Source: Albidovulum sp. (GTDB lineage: Bacteria; Pseudomonadota; Alphaproteobacteria; Rhodobacterales; Rhodobacteraceae). From it: a DNA stretch of 64,000 bases. Below the pieces are notes generated by a model, which worked only from the letters and a program-made list of their open reading frames with translations, did not search any database and was not told where the DNA came from. Position 1 is the first letter of the stretch, and each line of letters starts with the position of its first letter. The stretch spans positions 186,001 through 250,000 of the forward strand of contig JACKKB010000003.1 in the NCBI GenBank assembly GCA_020637635.1, given 5' to 3'. Made by a program: the position numbers and the translations under genes. This document shows, piece by piece, positions 25,881 to 35,034 of this stretch.

Positions 25881-26226
25881 CCCGCCACCTCCCTGTTCGC
25901 GCGCGCCCAGCCTAGCACGACCGGCGCGGCTTCGCGCCGATTCGTCGATCCGGGCGAACCCGGTCACCAAGAGCGCGGGCTTCGGGCACTGCGGCCCCTG
26001 CACCGGCCGGAGGAACGACCGCGTGAGCAGCTTCTCGGGCAGCCAGAAGGAAAGGCCGGAGACCAGGATCGGTCCGAGCATCGGCCCGGCGCCGATGGCG
26101 ATCCGGATGACCATGCCGCCTCAGCCTTCTTCCGGGGCGACGATGCGAACGGGCCTGTTCGTGGAAAAGCCGAAGCGCCGCCCGCCACTGGACACCCGAC
26201 CGCGCCTCCCCTATCCCGGGGCGATC
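25881..26226. other. 346-bp gap with no firm gene; possible N-terminal extension on the minus strand
   Basis: No RNA gene, repeat or strong hairpin is visible here. On the minus strand an ATG at 26114, with GAGG suitably placed upstream, opens a frame that begins MVIRIAIGAGPMLGPILVSG and continues without a stop into the Asp-box gene. This could be a membrane-anchoring extension of that protein or a chance open frame in GC-rich DNA. The last 110 bp before smpB presumably carry its promoter, but I cannot pick out a convincing one. Confidence 0.4.
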
Positions 26227-26697
26227 ATGGCCGAAGAGCAGAATCCCAACTACAAGGTGATCGCCGAGAACCGTCGCGCGCGGTTCGACTATTTCATCGA
26301 GAGCGATCTCGAGGTCGGCATCGTGCTCGCCGGCTCCGAGGTGAAATCGCTGCGCACCGGCCAGTCCAACATCGCCGAGAGCTACGCCTCGGTCGAGGAT
26401 GGCGAGCTTTGGCTCATCAACGGCTATATCGCGCCCTACACCCAGGCCGGCGTCTTCGGCCACGAGGAACGCCGGCGGCGCAAGCTCCTGGTCTCCAAGC
26501 GGGAGTTGTCGCGGCTCTGGCAGGCGGTCGGGCGCGAAGGCATGACGCTCGTGCCCCTGGTGATGTATTTCAACCACCGCGGCCGGGTGAAGCTGAAGCT
26601 CGGCATCGCCAAGGGCAAGAAGGTCGCCGACAAGCGCGCCACCGAGGCCAAGCGCGACTGGGACCGGCAGAAGCAGCGGCTCCTGAAGCAGGGCTGA
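26227..26697 (+). CDS. smpB: SsrA-binding protein SmpB
   Basis: Binds tmRNA and delivers it to stalled ribosomes for trans-translation. The protein has 156 residues. It begins MAEEQNPNYKVIAENRRARF and contains GIVLAGSEVKSLRTGQSNIAE and YIAPYTQAG, then the basic C-terminal tail (KGKKVADKRATEAKRDWDRQ) that enters the empty mRNA channel. The start at 26227 gives the expected length. The frame continues upstream, but that part antisenses the Asp-box gene. The ssrA RNA gene itself is not in this window. Confidence 0.96.
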   Translation: MAEEQNPNYKVIAENRRARFDYFIESDLEVGIVLAGSEVKSLRTGQSNIAESYASVEDGELWLINGYIAPYTQAGVFGHEERRRRKLLVSKRELSRLWQAVGREGMTLVPLVMYFNHRGRVKLKLGIAKGKKVADKRATEAKRDWDRQKQRLLKQG

Positions 26698-26776
26698 CAC
26701 CTCGCGCAACGCCGCAATTTGCAGCATTGCCGGCCACAAGGCGCCGTGCGACACTTCGGCGCGCCCGGAGGCGGAC

Positions 26777-26809
26777 AGGCCACCCCTCGCGGGTGGGTGG
26801 GTTTGGCCT
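26777..26809 (+). terminator. Possible hairpin terminator after smpB
   Basis: AGGCCA at 26777-26782 pairs with TGGCCT at 26804-26809, with CCC/GGG pairing inside giving an imperfect longer stem and a short GT-rich bulge. It lies 80 bp beyond smpB and 20 bp before the next gene. There is no T tract, so termination is uncertain. Confidence 0.3.
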
Positions 26810-26828
26810 GCATGGAAGGACTAGCGTA

Positions 26829-27113
26829 GTGGAACAGCTGATCATCAGCCTGCTCTCCGGGGCGGCGGGCGGCAACATCGTCGGCGGGGTTCTGAAGAAC
26901 CTCAATCTCGGCGTTCTCGGCAACTCGATCGCGGGCATCGTCGGCGGCGGGCTCGGCGGCCAGATCCTCGGCGGTCTTCTCGGCGGCGGCGCCGTCGACG
27001 CCGCGGCAGGCCTCGACATCGGTTCGATCATTCAGTCGGTGGCCTCGGGCGGGGTCGGCGGCGGTGTCGTGATGGCGATCGTCGGTGTGATCCGCAACAT
27101 GATGGCCAAGTAG
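26829..27113 (+). CDS. Small glycine-zipper membrane protein, hypothetical
   Basis: A 94-residue protein, very rich in Gly, Ile, Val and Leu, starting MEQLIISLLSGAAGGNIVGG and ending VGVIRNMMAK. Repeated GxxxG-like patterns (GGGLGGQILGGLLGGG) suggest close helix packing in a membrane, as in glycine-zipper proteins. Function is unknown. The GTG at 26829 is chosen because GGAAGGA lies about nine bases upstream and no ATG occurs at the N-terminus of the hydrophobic region. It stands between smpB and the sulfurtransferase and is followed by a 10-bp hairpin. Confidence 0.75.
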   Translation: MEQLIISLLSGAAGGNIVGGVLKNLNLGVLGNSIAGIVGGGLGGQILGGLLGGGAVDAAAGLDIGSIIQSVASGGVGGGVVMAIVGVIRNMMAK

Positions 27114-27121
27114 GACGCGCG

Positions 27122-27149
27122 GGCCGGCGGCACAAGGTGGCCGCCGGCC
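27122..27149 (+). terminator. GC hairpin after the glycine-zipper gene
   Basis: A perfect 10-bp inverted repeat (GGCCGGCGGC at 27122-27131, complement at 27140-27149) with an 8-nt loop, eight bases past the stop of the preceding gene. No T tract follows, so it may stabilise the 3' end or act with Rho and not as an intrinsic terminator. Confidence 0.5.
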
Positions 27150-27213
27150 TCAACAGGCTTGCCCAGCCCCGCTTCGCTGGCTAATCCGGAACTGGCAACA
27201 AGGGGGAACGGAC

Positions 27214-28065
27214 ATGGCCAGAGACGACCCGAAGACCCTGGTTTCGACCGGCTGGCTCGAGACCCATCTGAAGGACCCGGACCTGCGGATCCTCGATGCG
27301 TCCTGGCACCTGCCCGCCAGCGCCCGCGACGCGCGCGCCGAATACGAACAGGCGCATATCCCCGGCGCCCGTTTCTTCGACCTCGACGAGATCAGCGATC
27401 ATCGCTCGTCGCTGCCGCACATGGCGCCGCCGCCGGAGAAGTTCGTCTCGCGGATGCGCGCGATGGGCATCGGCGACGGCCATCAGGTGGTCGTCTACGA
27501 CGGCGCCGGCATCTATTCGGCCGCCCGCGTCTGGTGGACCTTCCGGCTGATGGGCAAGACCGATGTCGCGGTGCTCGACGGCGGCCTGCCCAAGTGGCAG
27601 GCCGAGCGCCGCCCGACCGAGGACATGCCGCCGGTGCTGCGCGACCGGCATATCACCGTCCAGCGTCAGGCCCAGATGGTGAAGGACGTGACCCAGGTCG
27701 CCGCCGCCGCCAAGCTTGGCGATCACGAGATCATCGACGCCCGCAGCCGCCCGCGCTTTCGGGGCGAGGCCGAGGAGCCGCGTCCGGGCCTCAAGTCCGG
27801 CCACATCCCGGGCTCGAAGAACCTGCCTTTCACCGAGCTCCTGAACGACGACGGCACGATGCTGCCGCCCGAGGCGCTGAGCCGGGCCTTCGCCGCCGCC
27901 GGCGTGGACCTGTCGAAACCCGCCATCACCACCTGCGGATCGGGCGTGACGGCGGCGATCGTGAACCTCGCGCTCGAGCGGATGGGCAAGCGGGATCACG
28001 CGCTCTATGACGGCTCCTGGTGCGAATGGGGCATGTATGACGATCTCAGGATCGCGCGCGGCTAG
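27214..28065 (+). CDS. sseA: 3-mercaptopyruvate sulfurtransferase (two-domain rhodanese)
   Basis: Transfers sulfur from 3-mercaptopyruvate (or thiosulfate) to an acceptor such as thioredoxin or cyanide. The protein has 283 residues in two rhodanese domains. The N-terminal, inactive domain includes HIPGARFFDLDEISD; the C-terminal domain has Cys241 in the active loop CGSGVTA, the sequence typical of mercaptopyruvate sulfurtransferases and not thiosulfate sulfurtransferases (CRKG-type). ARSRPRFRGEAEEPRPG is the family signature. It lies 12 bp upstream of an aminotransferase. Aspartate/aromatic aminotransferases can convert cysteine to mercaptopyruvate, so the pair may work in sequence. Confidence 0.92.
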   Translation: MARDDPKTLVSTGWLETHLKDPDLRILDASWHLPASARDARAEYEQAHIPGARFFDLDEISDHRSSLPHMAPPPEKFVSRMRAMGIGDGHQVVVYDGAGIYSAARVWWTFRLMGKTDVAVLDGGLPKWQAERRPTEDMPPVLRDRHITVQRQAQMVKDVTQVAAAAKLGDHEIIDARSRPRFRGEAEEPRPGLKSGHIPGSKNLPFTELLNDDGTMLPPEALSRAFAAAGVDLSKPAITTCGSGVTAAIVNLALERMGKRDHALYDGSWCEWGMYDDLRIARG

Positions 28066-28077
28066 AAAGGACGGCAG

Positions 28078-29259
28078 ATGTTCGACCGCCTGAAGACGCA
28101 ACCCGCGGACAAGATCCTGGCGCTGATGGCAGAGTTCAGGGCCGACCCGCGCGCCGACAAGATCGACCTCGGCGTCGGCGTCTACAAGGATGCAACCGGC
28201 CTCACGCCGGTGATGCGTGCCGTGAAAGCCGCCGAGAAGCGGCTCTGGGAAGAGGAAACCTCCAAGACCTATACCGGGCTTGCGGGCGATCCGGCCTTTT
28301 CGGCGGCGCTCGGCGCGCTCGTCCTCGGTGACAGCGTTGAAGCCGAGCGGATCGCCGCCGTCGCGACGCCCGGCGGCACCGGCGCCGTGCGGCAGGGCTT
28401 CGAGCTGGTGCGGCTCGCCTCGCCCGGGGCGACGGTCTGGGTCTCCGATCCGACCTGGCCCAATCATCTGTCGATCCTCGCCTATCTCGGCGTCCGGATG
28501 CGCCCCTACCGCTATTTCGATGCAGAAAGCCGCGGCGTCGACGCCAGTGCGATGCTTTCAGATCTTGCGCAGACGCAACCGGGCGACGTCGTGCTGCTGC
28601 ACGGCTGCTGCCACAACCCGACCGGCGCCAACCTGACGCTGCCCGAGTGGCAGGCGGTGGCCGACCTGCTGGCGCGCACCGGCGCCCTGCCGATGATCGA
28701 CATCGCCTATCAGGGTTTCGGCGACGGGCTCGACGCCGACGCGGCGGGCGTCCGGCTCCTGGCCGCGCGCCTGCCCGAGGTGCTGGTGGCCGCATCCTGT
28801 TCGAAGAACTTCGGCATCTATCGCGAAAGGACCGGCGCGCTCTTCGCGCTCGGCGATCCCGGCCGGCGCGGGCTGACGCAGGGCACGCTCGCCTTCCTCA
28901 ACCGGCAGAACTACTCGTTTCCGCCCGATCACGGCGCCCGCCTCGTCACGATGATCCTGACCGACCCGGATCTGCGCGCCGACTGGGAGGCGGAGCTCGA
29001 CGAGGTGCGGCGCGGCATGCTGACCCTGCGCGAGGCGCTGGCGGCCGAATTGCAGCGCCGGACCGGGTCCGACCGCTTCGGCTTCCTCGCCCAGCACCGC
29101 GGCATGTTCTCGCGCCTCGGCGCCACGCCCGACCAGGTCGAACGGCTGAAGACCGAGCACGGCATCTACATGGTGGGCGATTCGCGGCTGAACATCGCCG
29201 GGCTGAACGCGGCCACGGTGCCCGTCCTTGCCCGCGCCATCGTCGCGACCGGCATCTGA
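28078..29259 (+). CDS. Aromatic/aspartate aminotransferase, class I fold type I
   Basis: PLP-dependent aminotransferase of 393 residues, close in layout to TyrB/AspC of proteobacteria. IDLGVGVYKDATGLTPVM near the start and HGCCHNPTGANLTLPEW are family signatures. Lys243 in SCSKNFGIYRERTG binds PLP, and the substrate arginine lies near the C-terminal RLNIAGLN. It transaminates aromatic amino acids and/or aspartate with 2-oxoglutarate; the preference is not decided here. It starts 12 bp after the sulfurtransferase and is almost certainly cotranscribed with it. A bidirectional hairpin follows. Confidence 0.9.
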   Translation: MFDRLKTQPADKILALMAEFRADPRADKIDLGVGVYKDATGLTPVMRAVKAAEKRLWEEETSKTYTGLAGDPAFSAALGALVLGDSVEAERIAAVATPGGTGAVRQGFELVRLASPGATVWVSDPTWPNHLSILAYLGVRMRPYRYFDAESRGVDASAMLSDLAQTQPGDVVLLHGCCHNPTGANLTLPEWQAVADLLARTGALPMIDIAYQGFGDGLDADAAGVRLLAARLPEVLVAASCSKNFGIYRERTGALFALGDPGRRGLTQGTLAFLNRQNYSFPPDHGARLVTMILTDPDLRADWEAELDEVRRGMLTLREALAAELQRRTGSDRFGFLAQHRGMFSRLGATPDQVERLKTEHGIYMVGDSRLNIAGLNAATVPVLARAIVATGI

Positions 29260-29282
29260 AGCGGCCTTAGCGCAAGTGAAAT

Positions 29283-29305
29283 GGCGGGGCCGGCGCCCCG
29301 CCTTT
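29283..29305. terminator. Bidirectional terminator between the aminotransferase and amtB
   Basis: GGCGGGGC at 29283-29290 and GCCCCGCC at 29295-29302 form a perfect 8-bp stem with a CGGC loop. TTT follows on the plus strand, and the minus strand reads ATTT after the stem. It sits centrally in the 66-bp gap between convergent genes. Confidence 0.7.
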
Positions 29306-29325
29306 CCAGTGCTCCGGCCTTCGGC

Positions 29326-30660
29326 TCAGCTGTGATAGGCGCTCTCGCCGTGGGCGATGAGATCGAGACCCTGACGCTCGTCGTCACTCGAGACCCGGAT
29401 CCCGGTGATCGCCCTGGTGATATGGATCAGGATCAGAGACCCGATCCCCGACCAGGCGATGGTGATCAGCACCGCCTTGATCTGCGTCATCACCTGGGCG
29501 CCCATCGCGAAGCCCTCGCCGCCGGTGCCGCCGAGGCCCGGCGCCATCAGGATGCCGGTGGCGACGGCGCCGATGATCCCGCCGACCCCGTGCACGCCGA
29601 ACACGTCGAGGCTGTCGTCGTAGCCGAACTTCGACTTGATCGTGGTGACGAAGAAGAAGCAGACCGGCGAGACCGCGAGGCCGAGCAGGATCGCCCCGAC
29701 CGGGCCGGTCGTGCCGCAGGCCGGGGTGATCGCGACGAGACCCGCGACCATTCCCGACGCCGCGCCGAGACCGGAGGCCTTGCCGCGTGCCAGGCCCTCG
29801 ACCAGCGACCAGCTGACGATCGCGGCGGCGGTGGCGACGAAGGTGTTCAGCATCGCGAGCGTCGCACCGGCGGTCGCCTCGAGGTTGGAACCGGCATTGA
29901 AACCGAACCAGCCGACCCAGAGCATCGCCGCGCCGACCATGGTCAGCGTCATCGAATGCGGCGCCATGTTGTCCTTGCCGAAACCGACCCGCGGCCCGAG
30001 CACCACGGCCCAGACGAGCCCCGCGATGCCGGCATTGATGTGAACGACCGTGCCGCCGGCGAAGTCGATCGCGCCCATCTTGTAGATCAGGCCGGCGCTA
30101 TCCCAGACCATATGGGCGATCGGGAAATAGATGAACGTCACCCAGAGGATCACGAAGGTCATGATCCCCGAGAACTTCGCCCGCTCGGCAAAGGCGCCGA
30201 CGATCAGCGCCGGAGTGATGGCCGCGAAGGTCATCTGGAAGGCGATGAACACGTATTCCGGCAGCACGATCCCGTCCGAGAAGGTCGCCGCGGTGCTGTC
30301 GAGCGTGATACCCTTGAGGAAGACCTTGGCAAGCCCGCCCCAATAGGGCGAGGTGCCGCCGCCGAAGGCCATCGAATAGCCGTAGAGCACCCAGATGATC
30401 ATCACCACGGCGGCGATCATGGTGCACTGCATGAGCACCGACAGCATGTTCTTCGACCGCACGAGGCCGCCGTAGAACAGCGCCAGCCCCGGGACGATCA
30501 TGAAGAGCACCAGAAGCGAGGAGGTCATCATCCACGCCACGTCACCCTTGTCGATCACATCCGCGGCCACTTCGGTCGCCGCGGCCGTCGTGTCCTGCGC
30601 GAAGGCCGGCACGGCGGCCAGCGCCGCGAGGGCGCCGCCCCAAGCCGCTGTCTTCTTCAT
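29326..30660 (-). CDS. amtB: Ammonium transporter AmtB
   Basis: Inner-membrane ammonium channel of 444 residues with a cleavable signal peptide (MKKTAAWGGALAALAAVPAF) and eleven transmembrane helices. The twin pore histidines fall in FPIAHMVWD and GVHGVGGIIG. WVGWFGFNAGS and the STAATFSDGIVLPEYV region are family signatures. The ATG at 30660 follows AGGGGA; a longer in-frame start overlaps glnK and would spoil the signal peptide. It lies 26 bp downstream of the PII gene, whose protein blocks AmtB when ammonium is plentiful. Confidence 0.97.
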   Translation of the reverse strand: MKKTAAWGGALAALAAVPAFAQDTTAAATEVAADVIDKGDVAWMMTSSLLVLFMIVPGLALFYGGLVRSKNMLSVLMQCTMIAAVVMIIWVLYGYSMAFGGGTSPYWGGLAKVFLKGITLDSTAATFSDGIVLPEYVFIAFQMTFAAITPALIVGAFAERAKFSGIMTFVILWVTFIYFPIAHMVWDSAGLIYKMGAIDFAGGTVVHINAGIAGLVWAVVLGPRVGFGKDNMAPHSMTLTMVGAAMLWVGWFGFNAGSNLEATAGATLAMLNTFVATAAAIVSWSLVEGLARGKASGLGAASGMVAGLVAITPACGTTGPVGAILLGLAVSPVCFFFVTTIKSKFGYDDSLDVFGVHGVGGIIGAVATGILMAPGLGGTGGEGFAMGAQVMTQIKAVLITIAWSGIGSLILIHITRAITGIRVSSDDERQGLDLIAHGESAYHS

Positions 30661-30686
30661 CGTGTTCCCCTGAATGACAGTCATCT

Positions 30687-31025
30687 TCACGGCGCGTTCT
30701 CCCCGCTGCCACCCGTGCGCACGCGGAGCGCGTCCTTCAGATCGCGCATGAAGACCTTGCCCTCGCCGATCCTGCCGGCCTTTGCCACCCGCGCGACGGT
30801 CTCGATCACGTCGTCGGCAATGGAATCGGACACCGCGCTCTCGATCTTCGCCTTCGGCACGAAACTCACCGCATACTCGGCCCCGCGATAGATCTCCGTA
30901 TGCCGCGACTGAGTGCCGAAACCCTTGATTTCACTGACCACACAGCCGCGAACGCCAGCCGCAGTCAGGGCTTCGCGGACCTCTTCCAGCGTGTTGGGCT
31001 TGATTGCTGCCATGATATGTCTCAT
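30687..31025 (-). CDS. glnK: Nitrogen regulatory protein PII
   Basis: Trimeric PII signal protein that reports 2-oxoglutarate and energy status and gates AmtB. It has 112 residues. MRHIMAAIKPNTLEEVREAL aligns with the start of E. coli GlnB, and Tyr51, the uridylylation site, is conserved at the tip of the T-loop in TEIYRGAEYAVSF. GRIGEGKVFMRDL precedes the C-terminal RVRTG. Linkage to amtB makes GlnK the better name. It is probably transcribed under NtrC/sigma-54 in nitrogen limitation, but I could not find a clean sigma-54 site in the 253 bp shared with the divergent PBP1A gene. Confidence 0.95.
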   Translation of the reverse strand: MRHIMAAIKPNTLEEVREALTAAGVRGCVVSEIKGFGTQSRHTEIYRGAEYAVSFVPKAKIESAVSDSIADDVIETVARVAKAGRIGEGKVFMRDLKDALRVRTGGSGENAP

Positions 31026-31278
31026 GTCCCGTTCTCCGGATAGCGGCCCTGTCACCGGGCCTCGCCGTCAGCGGAAGCGCCGCGGCGCAGAAACACAAGA
31101 TTGCGGCCTTCCTGCGCAGCGGTGAAACGGGAGATTCTGCCTAAATGATCAGCAATCACGCGAACCGCCCAAAGAACAGGCGAACGGCAAATGGATTCGT
31201 GAACGGCTTTCGCTCCACATTTCGGGAACGAGCCTGTATGGTCCCGGAAAAAGCGAGCAGAGACCGGGTTTACATCGC

Positions 31279-33501
<2,223 letters not shown>

Positions 33502-33552
33502 CCTGGGGCCGCCCCCGGGGCCGGATCCGGGACCTGGCCGGGACCCCGGGCG

Positions 33553-34155
33553 TCAGATTCGGGTCAGATCGGCGGCGAGCGCGCCGACGTCGCCCTTGCG
33601 CTTGTCCAGCATCGCGCCGATCTCGGTCCGCTCGGCGGCCAGCATGTTCACCCCCTCGATGATGAGGTTGAAGAACTGCTTCTTGCCGTTCTTGTCGAAG
33701 ACATGCCAGCGCAGGTCGAAGGGTGCCTGGCCCTTCAGCTTCGCGGTCGAGACGACCTCGAAGAAACTCTTCAGCGGCCGGGCTCCGGTCACCTCGATCT
33801 GACCGCCGATGAACTCGCGGAACCGCCGGCCGTACTTGCGCGAGATATAGCCCTGGAAGGCCTTCAAATAGGCGCTGCGGTCGGCGGCGCTGGCACTGCG
33901 TCCGGCAGGGCCGAGCACGCTGAGGCCGATGTAGGTCACATCCGCATATTTCGCGAAGATCCTCTCGAAATCGCCGATCATGGCGGATTCCGACTTGCCG
34001 GAATTGATCACCCGGTTCACGTCGCCCACCACCTGATCGACGAGCGCACGCGCCTCCTCGACGGTCAGGGCGACCGCATTCGAAGGCAGGTTCGCCACGA
34101 CAAGGGCGGCGGGCACGGCAACGATCAGGCTTCGCCGCGAGAGCTTACTGTCCAT
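33553..34155 (-). CDS. MlaC-like periplasmic phospholipid-binding protein
   Basis: Periplasmic carrier that shuttles phospholipid between the outer-membrane MlaA complex and the inner-membrane Mla transporter. It has 200 residues. The mature part contains AKYADVTYIGLSVLGPAGR, YISRKYGRRFREFIGGQI and the C-terminal NLIIEGVNMLAAERTEIGAML, matching MlaC (Tol-tol-Ttg2D) proteins. The signal region SKLSRRSLIVAVPAALVVAN has a twin arginine, so Tat export is possible. The ATG at 34155 overlaps the mlaA stop by 11 bp. The rest of the transporter (mlaFEDB) is elsewhere. Confidence 0.88.
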   Translation of the reverse strand: MDSKLSRRSLIVAVPAALVVANLPSNAVALTVEEARALVDQVVGDVNRVINSGKSESAMIGDFERIFAKYADVTYIGLSVLGPAGRSASAADRSAYLKAFQGYISRKYGRRFREFIGGQIEVTGARPLKSFFEVVSTAKLKGQAPFDLRWHVFDKNGKKQFFNLIIEGVNMLAAERTEIGAMLDKRKGDVGALAADLTRI

Positions 34156-34873
34156 AGGGATCCTCATAGGGGTCGAAGACATCTTCCTCGATTCCGAGCT
34201 GATGATGGCGGTATTGCAGATACATCAGCCTCAACTGGGCATAGCTGTCCGCGCTCTCATATAGGATCGAATCCACCGTATCGCTATAGAGCGAGCGATT
34301 TCCCGCCCCACCGGCGAGCTTTGCGGCGCCGAGGTAATAGGCCTCGCGCCCGCCGATCGCGTTCAGCGGGTTGATGACGATGTCGACGACCGAGCCCGCG
34401 AGATCGCGTTCGGTCGTCGGCCCGGCGAAGGGCAACACCAGATAGGCGCCTTCCGGCGCCCCCCAGACATGCAGCGTCTCGCCGAAATCGGCATCGTCGG
34501 CATAGATCCCGATCGCGCCGGCCGGGTCGAAGACGCCGCCGAGACCGACGGTCGTGTTCAGCGCGAACCGCAGGGTGTTCTGCAGCGCCGGACCGGGCTT
34601 GCCCTGCAGGAGCGAGTTCAGAACCGCGCTCGGCATCCCGAGGTTCGAGGAGAAGTTCGAGAACCCCTTGGCGACCGGCTTCGGCAGGATCGGCTTGGCG
34701 CGCGGATATGTGCCGAATACGAGGGTGTCGAGCTTCACGTTCTCGTCGTGGACCGCCCGGTTCTGCGCCTCGAACGGATCGTTGTATTCCGCCCCGGGCT
34801 CTTGCCGCGCGCATCCGGCGGCGAGCGCAAGGCAGGCAAGCATGGACAGCACAGATCGGATCTTCCGGTTCAC
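34145..34873 (-). CDS. mlaA: MlaA/VacJ family outer-membrane lipoprotein
   Basis: Outer-membrane lipoprotein that removes mislocalised phospholipid from the outer leaflet. From the GTG at 34873 it has 242 residues: a basic start, hydrophobic helix and lipobox LAAGC at residues 17-21. YNDPFEAQNRAVHDEN, FSNFSSNLGMPSAVLNSLLQ and ETLHVWGAPEGAYLVLPF are MlaA signatures. The start is uncertain: in-frame GTG/TTG codons lie just upstream and an ATG at 34978 would bury the signal peptide. It leads the mlaA-mlaC pair and diverges from the type I secretion genes. Confidence 0.9.
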   Translation of the reverse strand: MNRKIRSVLSMLACLALAAGCARQEPGAEYNDPFEAQNRAVHDENVKLDTLVFGTYPRAKPILPKPVAKGFSNFSSNLGMPSAVLNSLLQGKPGPALQNTLRFALNTTVGLGGVFDPAGAIGIYADDADFGETLHVWGAPEGAYLVLPFAGPTTERDLAGSVVDIVINPLNAIGGREAYYLGAAKLAGGAGNRSLYSDTVDSILYESADSYAQLRLMYLQYRHHQLGIEEDVFDPYEDPYGQ

Positions 34874-35034
34874 GGACAATGGATTTCCAAACACTTTGTT
34901 TCTAGTTTCGCCGCAGAATGCAAAAGCCGCCCCCGGTCGGCCGCCATAAGGCATAAGTGCGCGGAGCGCCACTGACAAGGGATAGGGTCCAAAAAGCGCA
35001 AGCGCGGCCGCCCCGCCGCGCGGAAGGAAAGCGA

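Noticed and set aside
29281..30891. 536-codon plus-strand frame opposite amtB and glnK.
   Set aside because: It is antisense to two certain genes and has a His/Arg/Asp-rich shadow composition typical of high-GC DNA.
31026..31278. Search for an NtrC or sigma-54 promoter upstream of glnK.
   Set aside because: No good match to TGGCAC-N5-TTGCA or to NtrC half-sites was found, so no regulatory site is claimed.
33502..33552. Self-complementary CCGG/CCCGGG elements between PBP1A and mlaC.
   Set aside because: Several alternative weak foldings and no T tract; likely a product of GC richness.
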